Notes: a model not told the origin generated them from the sequence alone. DNA of 7,438 bases from Methanobacteriota archaeon (GCA_003230355.1 QIDD01000109.1:1-7438); one strand, 5' to 3'. Counted from the stretch's first letter, positions 1 to 5,598 are shown. A program made the numbers and translations.

Positions 1-2
1 TC

Positions 3-575
3 GTGCTCTTCGGAATCATAGTCATAATGACCTTTGCAAGATCTGACTTTGACTTCATCTTAACAGGCGCAGTCACAGCGGCCTATACGGCTTTTGTAAC
101 CGTGTATTTTGCTTTTCTCTTTCTGCTGCTTAGGGCACGGGGAAAAGGGCAGGACCTCATCGTAAAAAAAGACGAGAGAAAATCCATCGGCTCAGCGGCA
201 AAACACTGGCTTCTAGTGCTCTTCTATGTTGCACTGATATTCTATCTCTCATCAATATCTGATCTTCCCATCGTGTCAAAGCTTGCTGAATTCGACCCCA
301 GGAAATACTCGCTTCACCTCCTCGAATACGCAGGGCTCGCCTTCTTCATGTACCCGGCTTTTCGAAGCACAGGATTTGGACGATGGAAATCCGCGCTTGT
401 GACAATACTCTTCTCAGCATCTATTGCCTATGGAGACGAAACCTTTCAGTTAAGCATTCCAGGCCTAAGGTTCAACATCGTTGACTTCTACGCAGACACC
501 GTTGGCGCGGTCCTTGGAACCAGTCTATCAATGATTCGCCGGCTGTTGAAAAAAAGCTTTCTCTTCAGAAGATGA
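3..575 (+). CDS. VanZ-like family membrane protein (5' end probably outside window)
   Basis: Integral membrane protein with a VanZ-like domain in its C-terminal two thirds. Visible segments are roughly residues 18-45 (membrane), a charged loop at 47-67, then membrane stretches near 68-85, 105-120, 129-143 and 160-178. The family signature is present: KYSLHLLEYAGLAFF (H105, E108) and, later, DETFQLSIPG (D145, E146, Q149, P153, G154), followed by NIVDFYADTVGAVLG (D161, D165). VanZ is named for low-level teicoplanin resistance in enterococci, but most homologues have no known function and the name should not be read as resistance in an archaeon. The frame is open to the left edge and the first visible GTG has no checkable ribosome-binding site, so the true start is probably outside. 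Its last 11 bases overlap the end of the convergent transferase gene. The tail is basic (RRLLKKSFLFRR). Confidence 0.75.
   Translation: MLFGIIVIMTFARSDFDFILTGAVTAAYTAFVTVYFAFLFLLLRARGKGQDLIVKKDERKSIGSAAKHWLLVLFYVALIFYLSSISDLPIVSKLAEFDPRKYSLHLLEYAGLAFFMYPAFRSTGFGRWKSALVTILFSASIAYGDETFQLSIPGLRFNIVDFYADTVGAVLGTSLSMIRRLLKKSFLFRR
549..555 (-). terminator. Oligo-T terminator candidate for the RHH/GPT-like operon
   Basis: Seven consecutive T residues on the minus strand, nine bases after the TGA stop at 567-565. A T-rich tract directly after a stop is the usual archaeal termination signal. It lies inside the end of the convergent VanZ-like gene. No stem-loop is evident. Confidence 0.4.
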
Positions 576-1518
576 GGATCAGACCGAGGACGCAGAAAAG
601 TCCGGTTAAAAGAAACATCACGGCTGTGGCCTTCTGCTCTGACATTGGATAGTAGTAGGGAAGCGTCCATTTGAGGCAGACTGGATGAGGGGCCACAAGT
701 GTTTTGTCTTCTCTGACTCCGCCGAATTTTACCTCCTTCATCCCTGTTGCCTTGAGCCATATATACATGAGGAAATTCACGATATGGGGAAAGAGTATGA
801 TTAGTCCGAAGATCTCTAGATTGTTCAAAACGATGAGCCCGCCAAGTGCTGAGCCGAGCATTAGGCTTCCAATGTTTCCGTCAAAGACCTGCGAAGGATA
901 TCGGTTGAATAGGAGAAAGGCTATTGTTGCACCAAGTATTGGGAGCACAAAGATCAGGCTTTCAGGCCCGTTTTTCAAATATCCGCCGACTCCGACGGTT
1001 GCCAGCAGAATCGAAACCAAACCGACTGCAAGCCCGTTATAGCCTGAATGCATGTTTATGAGATTGGATACCACCATCACATAGACAGGCGCGATTATGA
1101 AGAGATAGAAGGCTCCAAGCTCGATCTGCGTAAAGCCGATCCAAAGCGTTGTGTCCATGTTGAGAAGCGCGATTGGAAGGGCGAGAAAAAAGGGAAGCAG
1201 GAGCTTGACTTTCTTCATCCCGAAATCTATGAGATCATCGAGTAGCCCGAATATCGCGAAGCTGAAGACGATGAAATAAAAGATTAAAAGCCGTTCTGCA
1301 GAGCTCTGGAAAAGGAGCTGAGCCAGGATAAGCGAGGCTAAAACACCGGATAATATGATGAGCCCACCCACAGTTGGTATGTCTGGCCGGCTCGATTTAT
1401 ACATGTCTTTTACTACAAAGCCCTTCGCCCTCAGCCGCCTGATAAAGACCGGCGCAGATACATAGGAGAGTGTAAAGCTCAGGCCGAATACTAGGAGAAA
1501 CCCCAGCCAGAATGTCAT
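565..1518 (-). CDS. Polyprenyl-phosphate GlcNAc-1-phosphate transferase-like protein (Alg7/AglH/MraY family, GT4)
   Basis: Polytopic membrane enzyme (317 aa, about ten hydrophobic segments) of the family that moves a sugar-1-phosphate from a UDP-sugar to dolichyl or undecaprenyl phosphate, the first membrane step of N-glycan or surface-polymer assembly. Family motifs appear in order: KSSRPDIPTVGG at 41-52; GLLDDLIDFG with the Asp pair D94-D95; NLINMHSGYNGLAVG at 152-166; and FNRYPSQVFDGNIGSLMLG at 204-222. The F-N-x-Y-P-S form of the last motif favours the eukaryotic/archaeal Alg7-AglH side over bacterial MraY. Oddly, the usual VFxGD reads VFDGN, so the Asp normally after Gly is Asn and an Asp sits before the Gly. 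The ATG start overlaps the RHH gene stop in ATGA, indicating translational coupling. Family assignment is firm; the exact sugar and lipid are inferred. Confidence 0.82.
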   Translation of the reverse strand: MTFWLGFLLVFGLSFTLSYVSAPVFIRRLRAKGFVVKDMYKSSRPDIPTVGGLIILSGVLASLILAQLLFQSSAERLLIFYFIVFSFAIFGLLDDLIDFGMKKVKLLLPFFLALPIALLNMDTTLWIGFTQIELGAFYLFIIAPVYVMVVSNLINMHSGYNGLAVGLVSILLATVGVGGYLKNGPESLIFVLPILGATIAFLLFNRYPSQVFDGNIGSLMLGSALGGLIVLNNLEIFGLIILFPHIVNFLMYIWLKATGMKEVKFGGVREDKTLVAPHPVCLKWTLPYYYPMSEQKATAVMFLLTGLFCVLGLILIF

Positions 1519-1718
1519 CTGTTGAGCCTTCCTTCACGGCGCCTGATGATGAGGTCCTGAATCCGCTCTTTCGAGTGATCACCGTTGAGCTGGGTTTCCA
1601 GCACTGTCTCGATTATCTCGCTTCTCGTGATATTCAGGTATCTGGACTCATCAATTATCTCGCTGAGCTTATCCAACAGCTCATCTTCAATTCTAACTCC
1701 AAAACTGCTTTTTTTCAT
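1515..1718 (-). CDS. Ribbon-helix-helix (CopG/NikR-like) DNA-binding protein
   Basis: Small 67-aa protein with a complete RHH fold pattern: a short strand (SSFGVRIE, residues 4-11), helix A (DELLDKLSEIIDESRYL), a turn with T and R, and helix B (TRSEIIETVLETQL). RHH proteins bind DNA as dimers through the paired strands. A basic tail of about 20 residues (KERIQDLIIRRREGRLNR) follows. The ATG at 1718-1716 has a GGAG ribosome-binding site at 1727-1724, five bases upstream. The stop overlaps the GPT-like gene start (ATGA), so regulator and membrane transferase are probably made from one mRNA. Autoregulation is plausible because a pair of TGTGCACA-type boxes lies just upstream, but this is inference. 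An antitoxin-like role is possible since many antitoxins are RHH, but no toxin is adjacent. Confidence 0.75.
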   Translation of the reverse strand: MKKSSFGVRIEDELLDKLSEIIDESRYLNITRSEIIETVLETQLNGDHSKERIQDLIIRRREGRLNR

Positions 1719-1782
1719 GGTATCTCCGCCTAGTTTTAGTGGTGGATCTGAAGTCTGTATCTAGGGTTGAATAGTAAAAAAT

Positions 1783-1808
1783 CGTGCACAATATTCACAC
1801 TGTGCACA
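1783..1808. promoter_or_regulatory. Paired TGTGCACA boxes (inverted repeat) upstream of the RHH/GPT-like operon
   Basis: CGTGCACA at 1783-1790 and TGTGCACA at 1801-1808 form an inverted repeat (GTGCACA...TGTGCAC, 10-bp spacer); each box is itself nearly or fully palindromic. Their starts are 18 bp apart. Between them is AATATT, which could serve as a weak TATA element on the minus strand. The boxes lie 65-90 bp upstream of the RHH start codon. RHH regulators often bind tandem or inverted short palindromes at their own promoter, so this is a reasonable operator candidate. Confidence 0.4.
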
Positions 1809-1817
1809 CAGAGGTCC

Positions 1818-1824
1818 AAAAAAA
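1818..1824 (-). terminator. Oligo-T terminator after the zinc-binding-like gene
   Basis: Seven T residues on the minus strand directly follow the TAA stop at 1827-1825, with no intervening bases. This is the expected archaeal 3' end signal for the peptidase/CxxC-protein transcript and separates it from the RHH/GPT-like operon. Confidence 0.5.
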
Positions 1825-2124
1825 TTAATCGCCTTCACCGAGGAAGGCCAGGGCAACAGAATGAGGATCCTTAAAATCCTTACCGCGCTTCCGATAAAAA
1901 GCCATGAAATCAGCTACAACAAGAGGGTCGTCACATGCAGACTTTATATGTACAAGTGCGTCTCTAAGCTTGCTCTTTTTAATGTCACCAATAAGCCCGC
2001 AGACAGGACAAGTGGGTGTATTGCGATAAAAGGAAGGAAGCTCCTCTGCTGTGTCTTTTTTAACGCCCGCAATCTCCAAATGGTACTTCATAAAATGAGA
2101 TTCACATTCCTTACAAAGCGGCAT
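1825..2124 (-). CDS. Small cytosolic protein with two CxxC motifs, probable zinc-binding; function unknown
   Basis: 99-aa protein I do not recognise as a named family. It begins MPLCKECESHFMKYH and later carries CPVCG; two CxxC pairs about 30 residues apart fit one zinc-ribbon or treble-clef-like site, with nearby His residues as alternative ligands. The C-terminal half is helical and mixed-charge, ending VALAFLGEGD. No signal peptide or membrane segment is seen. I chose the ATG at 2124-2122; an in-frame GTG at 2136-2134 would add MCCF, but it overlaps the GGAG (2139-2136) that suits the ATG better. The gene follows the C39-like peptidase gene after 26 bp on the same strand, and an oligo-T tract sits immediately after its stop, so the two look like one operon. 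Confidence 0.6.
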   Translation of the reverse strand: MPLCKECESHFMKYHLEIAGVKKDTAEELPSFYRNTPTCPVCGLIGDIKKSKLRDALVHIKSACDDPLVVADFMAFYRKRGKDFKDPHSVALAFLGEGD

Positions 2125-2150
2125 AAAACAACACACTCCAAACTCAGACC

Positions 2151-2636
2151 CTACTCGATGACAAGCGCCTTCTTCCCATTAAGATACATTGCAGGCTTAC
2201 GATAAATCCCTTTAAGCGGGTCAAAGATAGTATAAAAGTTATTCTTCTTGCCCAGGACCAGGACAAAGTGATTCTGCGAAAGTCCGAAGGTGCCTGCATC
2301 AAGTAGAACAACCGCCGGAAACTCATCGTCCAGAGAAGTATAGTGATACTTTACTTGGTGACGGTCAAAGTAGTAGTTGAAATCACCCCAATATGTGAGG
2401 CTGCCGCGAGTTTTGAAAAGCTCAGCCGCAATATTGTCCTGAGAGATTTCAGGCGTGAAACCCTGCATCAGGGCAATCCCACAGTAGTTACTCTGTTCCT
2501 GCAAGCGATAATCTGACTCTTGAAAACCATAGATCGCGTGGGCTGACGGAACAGCTGCAAGTATCAATAAAGCAAATACAGCCAAAGCTGTTATCATACC
2601 CGAATTCCTGATATTAGGAATAGCTCCTCGCCTCAA
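2151..2636 (-). CDS. Secreted C39-like cysteine peptidase domain protein
   Basis: 161-aa protein with an N-terminal signal peptide (hydrophobic core about residues 14-31, likely cleavage after SAHA at 31-34) and one papain-like C39 domain. The C39 pattern is visible: EQSNYCGIALMQ (Gln oxyanion-side residue near 48, catalytic Cys52), NHFVLVLGKKNN (His123) and YTIFDPLKG (Asp139). C39 domains in bacteria trim double-glycine leaders within ABC exporters; here the domain stands alone, outside the cell and with no transporter nearby, as in the C39-like families (peptidase_C39_2 type). Substrate unknown. The start is TTG at 2636-2634: a GAGGTGA ribosome-binding site six bases upstream supports it over the internal ATG at 2597, which would shorten the signal peptide n-region. 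It has its own BRE/TATA promoter. Confidence 0.72.
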   Translation of the reverse strand: MRRGAIPNIRNSGMITALAVFALLILAAVPSAHAIYGFQESDYRLQEQSNYCGIALMQGFTPEISQDNIAAELFKTRGSLTYWGDFNYYFDRHQVKYHYTSLDDEFPAVVLLDAGTFGLSQNHFVLVLGKKNNFYTIFDPLKGIYRKPAMYLNGKKALVIE

Positions 2637-2797
2637 AGATTGTCACCTCGCCAATTAATAATATGCACCTTTAGTGATATATAATTCTTTCCAGACTTAC
2701 CAGAGCCCATTTCACAGGCTGTTTTCAATTTTGAGTTTGTTTCTTCGTCCATTTTTATATTCTCATCTTTCCTCAAGCTAAACAGTAAACTCAGCAT
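2633..2797 (-). CDS. Possible small ORF (54 aa) preceding the C39-like gene; doubtful
   Basis: Open frame starting MLSLLFSLRKDENIK, with GAGG four bases before the ATG at 2797-2795. Its TGA (2635-2633) overlaps the TTG start of the peptidase gene in TTGA, the same kind of stop/start overlap used by the other coupled pairs here. An internal ATG at 2752 gives a 39-aa alternative. The product is hydrophilic after a short hydrophobic start and contains GSGKSGKN, which is too isolated to call a P-loop. I recognise no family. Against it: it is short and a strong BRE/TATA promoter lies inside it. It could be a coupled leader peptide or chance. Confidence 0.28.
   Translation of the reverse strand: MLSLLFSLRKDENIKMDEETNSKLKTACEMGSGKSGKNYISLKVHIINWRGDNL
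2643..2649 (-). promoter_or_regulatory. Ribosome-binding site GAGGTGA that fixes the TTG start of the C39-like gene
   Basis: GAGGTGA on the minus strand is fully complementary to the conserved 16S rRNA 3' tail (TCACCTC). It lies six bases before the TTG at 2636, which is why this start is chosen despite a downstream in-frame ATG. Confidence 0.7.
2677..2691 (-). promoter_or_regulatory. BRE/TATA promoter of the C39-like gene
   Basis: On the minus strand GAAAGAA (BRE-like) runs into TTATATAT (2684-2677). Transcription would start about 24 bases downstream, near 2655, giving a short leader that contains the GAGGTGA site. It is one of the clearest promoters in the window. It lies inside the doubtful 54-aa ORF at 2797-2633, which weakens the case for that ORF. 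Confidence 0.65.
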
Positions 2798-2823
2798 AAC
2801 GCCTCATCGTTTTTCCAACTCTA

Positions 2824-2999
2824 TTACTTGAAGAATGTCATAGGAGTAATCAAACTCCCGGATTTAGATGTGATAGTGTAGTTTCTGTTATGAAGAACAA
2901 CGGTACAGTCAAGTTTATCGCCATTGGGCGAGCTCACATTCAGAAAGGCATGCATCTCATCTTCAGAAAGCACCGGATCATAGCCGAAGACATTTGCAG
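2824..2999 (-). other. C-terminal fragment of the nucleotide-sugar dehydrogenase in a shifted frame
   Basis: Reading one frame away from the annotated dehydrogenase end gives ANVFGYDPVLSEDEM, which matches the start of the UDP-glucose/GDP-mannose dehydrogenase C-terminal domain (the conserved Y-D-P strand). It then continues for about 40 residues to a TAA at 2826-2824. The shift falls between about 3011 and 2997, because the alternative frame has a TAA just upstream (3016-3014). One lost base, or two gained, would restore a product of about 419 aa. The last 35-40 residues (ending SLITPMTFFK) do not show the usual DAVVxATDH and DGRN features clearly. Confidence 0.6.
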
Positions 3000-4076
3000 C
3001 TCCCTCAGCTCTTTAATCACCCGTTTTGCAGGCGTGTTATAGGTTTCCTTCACACCAGGCCGGTATACAAGCCCTGCCACAAGAATGTTACTGCCACTCA
3101 CTGGTTTTCCTGATTTCTCAAGCTCCTTTGAAACCTTGCGCACCACATGCGTTGACATGCTGTCATTAACCTCGCGGGCAGTTCTGATAAGCCGTGTTGA
3201 GCCGTTACCATTTATCACAAACCAGGGATACACTGGTATGCAGTGTCCGCCCACACCTGGACCAGGCTCAAGCAGGCTGCAGTTGGGATCTGTATTGGCA
3301 ACCTCAATCACCTCCCAGATGTCCACGCCTTTTTCATTCGAAACCATGGCAAGCTCATTTGCAAGGGCAATGTTTACATCACGATAGATGCCTTCAGCAA
3401 TCTTCACCATCTCAGCAGTACGAGAGTTTGAAACAGGGATCACCCCTCTCTCATTGATTACGCTGTAGATCCCAACTGCTGTGTCCGTGCTTATCTGATC
3501 TACCCCACCAACCACCTTAGGATATGCTCCGCTGATGTCAACAACGGCCCTGCCCGAAGATGTGCGCTCTGGACAGTGGGCCAGCCCGAAGTCCACACCG
3601 GCCTTTAGGCCGGAACTCTCTAAAATCGGTTTAACAAAGTTTTCAGTGGTCCCAGGCGGAACTGTTGTTTCAACAATCACAAAATCATCTTTCTCAAGCC
3701 CCATCGCTATACTTTCAGATGCAGCCTTGATAATCCCCAGATCAGCCTTCTTCGACTCGTCAAGAAAAGCAGGTACAATAATAATCATTACATCGGCGCG
3801 GCGCGCCGCATCCACACCGTCAACAGTGGCTTCAAGCCTGCCCAGGCGGACGTTTCGCTCAACAAACTCGTCCAGACCGTGCTCCTCCTTCACATGATTA
3901 ACCCCGCGATTTATGCTTGCCACCACATCGGCATTAACATCGACTCCGATGACATTTGCGCCTCTTTCGGCAAAGACAGCTGCAAGTGGGAGCCCCATCT
4001 TCCCAAGACCGTAGATGGCAACTGTAACACCCTCTTTTTTGAGCGCCTTTGAAAAATCCCTGCCATAAATCTTCAC
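2940..4076 (-). CDS. UDP-ManNAc/UDP-GlcNAc 6-dehydrogenase-type nucleotide-sugar dehydrogenase, C-terminal frameshift
   Basis: NAD-dependent enzyme that oxidises C6 of a UDP-N-acetylhexosamine to the uronate in two steps. Seen in order: Rossmann GLGKMG (23-28); VETTVPPGTTE (135-145); AHCPERTSSGRA (166-177); EMVKIAEGIYRDVNIALANE (222-241) with K225; and GPGVGGHCIPVYPWF (272-286) with catalytic Cys279. The P-G-P-G-V-G-G-H-C-I-P form is typical of WecC/WbpA-like UDP-ManNAc or UDP-GlcNAc dehydrogenases rather than UDP-glucose dehydrogenase. The GTG start overlaps the upstream gene's TGA (GTGA). After VIKELRE (353-359) the frame changes: the annotated tail LQMSSAMIRCF is not family-like, while the next frame gives NVFGYDPVLSEDE. 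As read, the protein loses most of its C-terminal substrate-binding domain. This is either a real lesion or a sequence error. Confidence 0.8.
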   Translation of the reverse strand: MKIYGRDFSKALKKEGVTVAIYGLGKMGLPLAAVFAERGANVIGVDVNADVVASINRGVNHVKEEHGLDEFVERNVRLGRLEATVDGVDAARRADVMIIIVPAFLDESKKADLGIIKAASESIAMGLEKDDFVIVETTVPPGTTENFVKPILESSGLKAGVDFGLAHCPERTSSGRAVVDISGAYPKVVGGVDQISTDTAVGIYSVINERGVIPVSNSRTAEMVKIAEGIYRDVNIALANELAMVSNEKGVDIWEVIEVANTDPNCSLLEPGPGVGGHCIPVYPWFVINGNGSTRLIRTAREVNDSMSTHVVRKVSKELEKSGKPVSGSNILVAGLVYRPGVKETYNTPAKRVIKELRELQMSSAMIRCFLKMRCMPF

Positions 4077-5008
4077 GCTTCCACCTCCACCACTCGACCA
4101 GACTTATAGGACTCGACTGCGGATAGCGCGACCTTGAGCGCGGCCATCCCATCTTCGCCTGATACGCTGGGCTCTAAATCCTGCTTAACACACTCAACAA
4201 AGTGCTCAAGCTCAGTTCTAAGAGGCTCTCTTTTCTCAATCTTCAAATCTATCTCCGGCGAACCGTTGTAGACCTGAACTGACGGCTTAATATTATCCAC
4301 ATAGGCAATCCCACGTGTGCCTGTGACTGAGAGCTTTCTCATCTTATGGGGTGTGAGCCAATTAGTCTTTATAACTCCTGCATTTCCGTTGTTGAACTTT
4401 AGTAGAATGCTTGCATAGTCTTCTAACTGATGGTCTACAGAGCCGGCGGTTGCGAAGACCTCGCGCACACGCTCAGAATAGAGGTGAGACATGAGATCAA
4501 TGTCGTGAACACCCAGGTCCAGGATGATTCCAACATCGCGAATCCTCGGAGCAGACGGACCCACCCTTGTTGCTGAGATAGAGACGATCTTTCCGAATTT
4601 ACCCTTTTCAATCTCTTTTTTCAGCGCGATTATCGCAGGATTAAACCTCTCTATATGACCCACCATGAGCTTTACACCTTTTTCCTTCGCAGCCCTTATC
4701 ATCGCCTCAGCGTTTTCAACTGTGTCGGCTATTGGCTTTTCAACAAGCACGCTAACTCCCTGCTCCATCGCCTCGATAGCGATTTCCTTGTGAAGAGTTG
4801 TGGGAGTTGCAATGCTAACACCGTCCAGCCCCTGATCAAGAAGATCTTTATAATATATGTATGCTTTAGTATTATAACTTTTCGCAGCTTCCTCGCAGAG
4901 GTCCTTGTCCGGATCAGCTATACCTACAAGTTCCACCCCCGGCATCTGGGAGTATACTCTTACATGGTTGATGCCCATTGACCCTGTGCCGATTACCCCG
5001 ACCTTCAT
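4073..5008 (-). CDS. Gfo/Idh/MocA-family oxidoreductase, UDP-GlcNAc 3-dehydrogenase-like
   Basis: 311-aa NAD(P)-dependent oxidoreductase. The N-terminal Rossmann domain has GTGSMG (7-12) and the family EKP motif (E90-K91-P92, Lys catalytic). The C-terminal domain has GHIERFNP (117-124) and DLGVHDIDL (164-172), with His168 as the likely acid/base residue. The closest characterised roles I know are methanococcal UDP-GlcNAc 3-dehydrogenase and WlbA/WbpB (UDP-GlcNAcA 3-dehydrogenase), which make the 3-keto sugar for later amination. The coupled 6-dehydrogenase downstream supports this over other Gfo/Idh activities such as inositol dehydrogenase. The expected aminotransferase and acetyltransferase are absent from the window. 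There is no Shine-Dalgarno before the ATG, and a TATA element lies about 25 bases upstream, so the mRNA is probably leaderless. Confidence 0.8.
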   Translation of the reverse strand: MKVGVIGTGSMGINHVRVYSQMPGVELVGIADPDKDLCEEAAKSYNTKAYIYYKDLLDQGLDGVSIATPTTLHKEIAIEAMEQGVSVLVEKPIADTVENAEAMIRAAKEKGVKLMVGHIERFNPAIIALKKEIEKGKFGKIVSISATRVGPSAPRIRDVGIILDLGVHDIDLMSHLYSERVREVFATAGSVDHQLEDYASILLKFNNGNAGVIKTNWLTPHKMRKLSVTGTRGIAYVDNIKPSVQVYNGSPEIDLKIEKREPLRTELEHFVECVKQDLEPSVSGEDGMAALKVALSAVESYKSGRVVEVEA

Positions 5009-5028
5009 AATAATAACAATTGGAGAGG

Positions 5029-5040
5029 TTATATACTATA
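5029..5040 (-). promoter_or_regulatory. TATA element of the sugar-dehydrogenase operon (leaderless)
   Basis: TATAGTATATAA on the minus strand. Its centre is about 25 bases from the A of the ATG at 5008, the normal archaeal TATA-to-start distance, so the transcript would begin at or very near the start codon. The intervening CTCTCCAATTG contains no ribosome-binding site, in agreement with a leaderless mRNA. Confidence 0.55.
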
Positions 5041-5057
5041 TGGTTTGTGAAATTAAG

Positions 5058-5077
5058 TTCCAGAACAATGTTCTATT
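5058..5077. promoter_or_regulatory. Palindromic operator candidate, copy 1 (AGAACAATGTTCT)
   Basis: AGAACA-A-TGTTCT at 5062-5074 is a perfect 13-bp palindrome. With its flanks, the 20-bp block TTCCAGAACAATGTTCTATT recurs at 6350-6369 with one difference. Here it lies about 21 bp upstream of the TATA element of the sugar operon and about 90 bp before the divergent HTH/zinc-ribbon gene, so it could serve both. Confidence 0.55.
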
Positions 5078-5115
5078 AAATTTTGTCTGTTCCTTCTTGG
5101 TTACATATTTGTGAA

Positions 5116-5130
5116 GTGAAAGGATATGTA
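5116..5130 (+). promoter_or_regulatory. Candidate BRE/TATA promoter of the HTH/zinc-ribbon gene
   Basis: GTGAAAG followed by GATATGTA resembles the BRE plus TATA arrangement at the other promoters of this window. The TATA centre is about 27 bases before the ATG at 5154, and no ribosome-binding site precedes that ATG, so a leaderless transcript is likely. The TATA match is imperfect. Confidence 0.4.
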
Positions 5131-5153
5131 CTTTCATCATCATCATATTTAGT

Positions 5154-5528
5154 ATGCCTCAAAAACGTATTGCCCATGAAAAATTGGATGAAGTTAAGGA
5201 GCTGCGGCGGCGCGGATACACCTATCGCCAGATCCACAGAGTAACAGGCATCTCCACTGGAAAGATTTCTGAAGTCTGTGAAAAAGAGCGGCCTCTTACA
5301 AACCTGAACTCCCTTGAAAAGAAGGTAACAGGACTTGACCGGACCTTTTTTGAGTTTGAACGGCAGTTTATCGCTGTTAGGGACAGACTTATTGAGGATG
5401 TGATTGATTCTGACAATGATTTTGTATGTCCTGGCTGCAGCTCAGATTTTATGGAGTTTGAGGATGGAAAGCAGCCTTATGTCAGGTGCCCGCATTGCGA
5501 GTATACTATTGTCTTTGGAAGTCTTTAA
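5154..5528 (+). CDS. HTH plus C-terminal zinc-ribbon protein, probable transcriptional regulator
   Basis: 124-aa protein. Residues 8-45 form a resolvase/Hin-like helix-turn-helix (EVKELRRRGYTYRQIHRVTG, then ISTGKISEVCE). Residues 52-85 are heptad-like and likely a coiled-coil dimerisation helix. Residues 92-115 carry CPGC and CPHC, a four-cysteine zinc ribbon (C92, C95, C112, C115). The combination of HTH, coiled coil and zinc ribbon suggests a dimeric DNA-binding protein; I know no characterised member. It is divergent from the sugar-dehydrogenase operon with a 145-bp gap that contains palindrome copy 1, the usual layout for a local regulator and its target. That it binds this site is inference. 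Confidence 0.7.
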   Translation: MPQKRIAHEKLDEVKELRRRGYTYRQIHRVTGISTGKISEVCEKERPLTNLNSLEKKVTGLDRTFFEFERQFIAVRDRLIEDVIDSDNDFVCPGCSSDFMEFEDGKQPYVRCPHCEYTIVFGSL

Positions 5529-5598
5529 AGATGTGGGTGTTATTACCAAAAAGTAGATATTAGATTAATGCACACTCTTTGTTGAGAGAGAAAGCGGT

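Noticed and set aside
704..1245. Plus-strand frames opposite the GPT-like gene.
   Set aside because: The opposite strand carries an intact multi-motif membrane enzyme across this whole stretch.
2633..2797. GSGKSGKN in the small ORF as a Walker A nucleotide-binding motif.
   Set aside because: The 54-aa frame has no room for an NTPase fold and no Walker B motif.
2940..3020. Programmed -1 frameshifting as the explanation for the dehydrogenase frame change.
   Set aside because: No in-phase X-XXY-YYZ slippery heptamer or downstream pseudoknot is evident between 3011 and 2997.
3085..3897. Several + strand frames of 60-120 codons opposite the nucleotide-sugar dehydrogenase.
   Set aside because: They are shadows of a strongly supported minus-strand gene, with low-complexity, Ser/Pro-rich translations and no motifs.
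5062..5074. AGAACAATGTTCT as a LexA-type SOS box.
   Set aside because: The spacing differs from the GAAC-N4-GTTC form and the window looks archaeal, where LexA is absent.
5126..5152. Micro-ORF ATG-TAC-TTT followed by four CAT codons (a His-rich leader peptide), ending just before the ATG at 5154.
   Set aside because: A short CAT repeat explains the histidines, the ATG lies within the proposed TATA element, and His-codon attenuation is not known in archaea.
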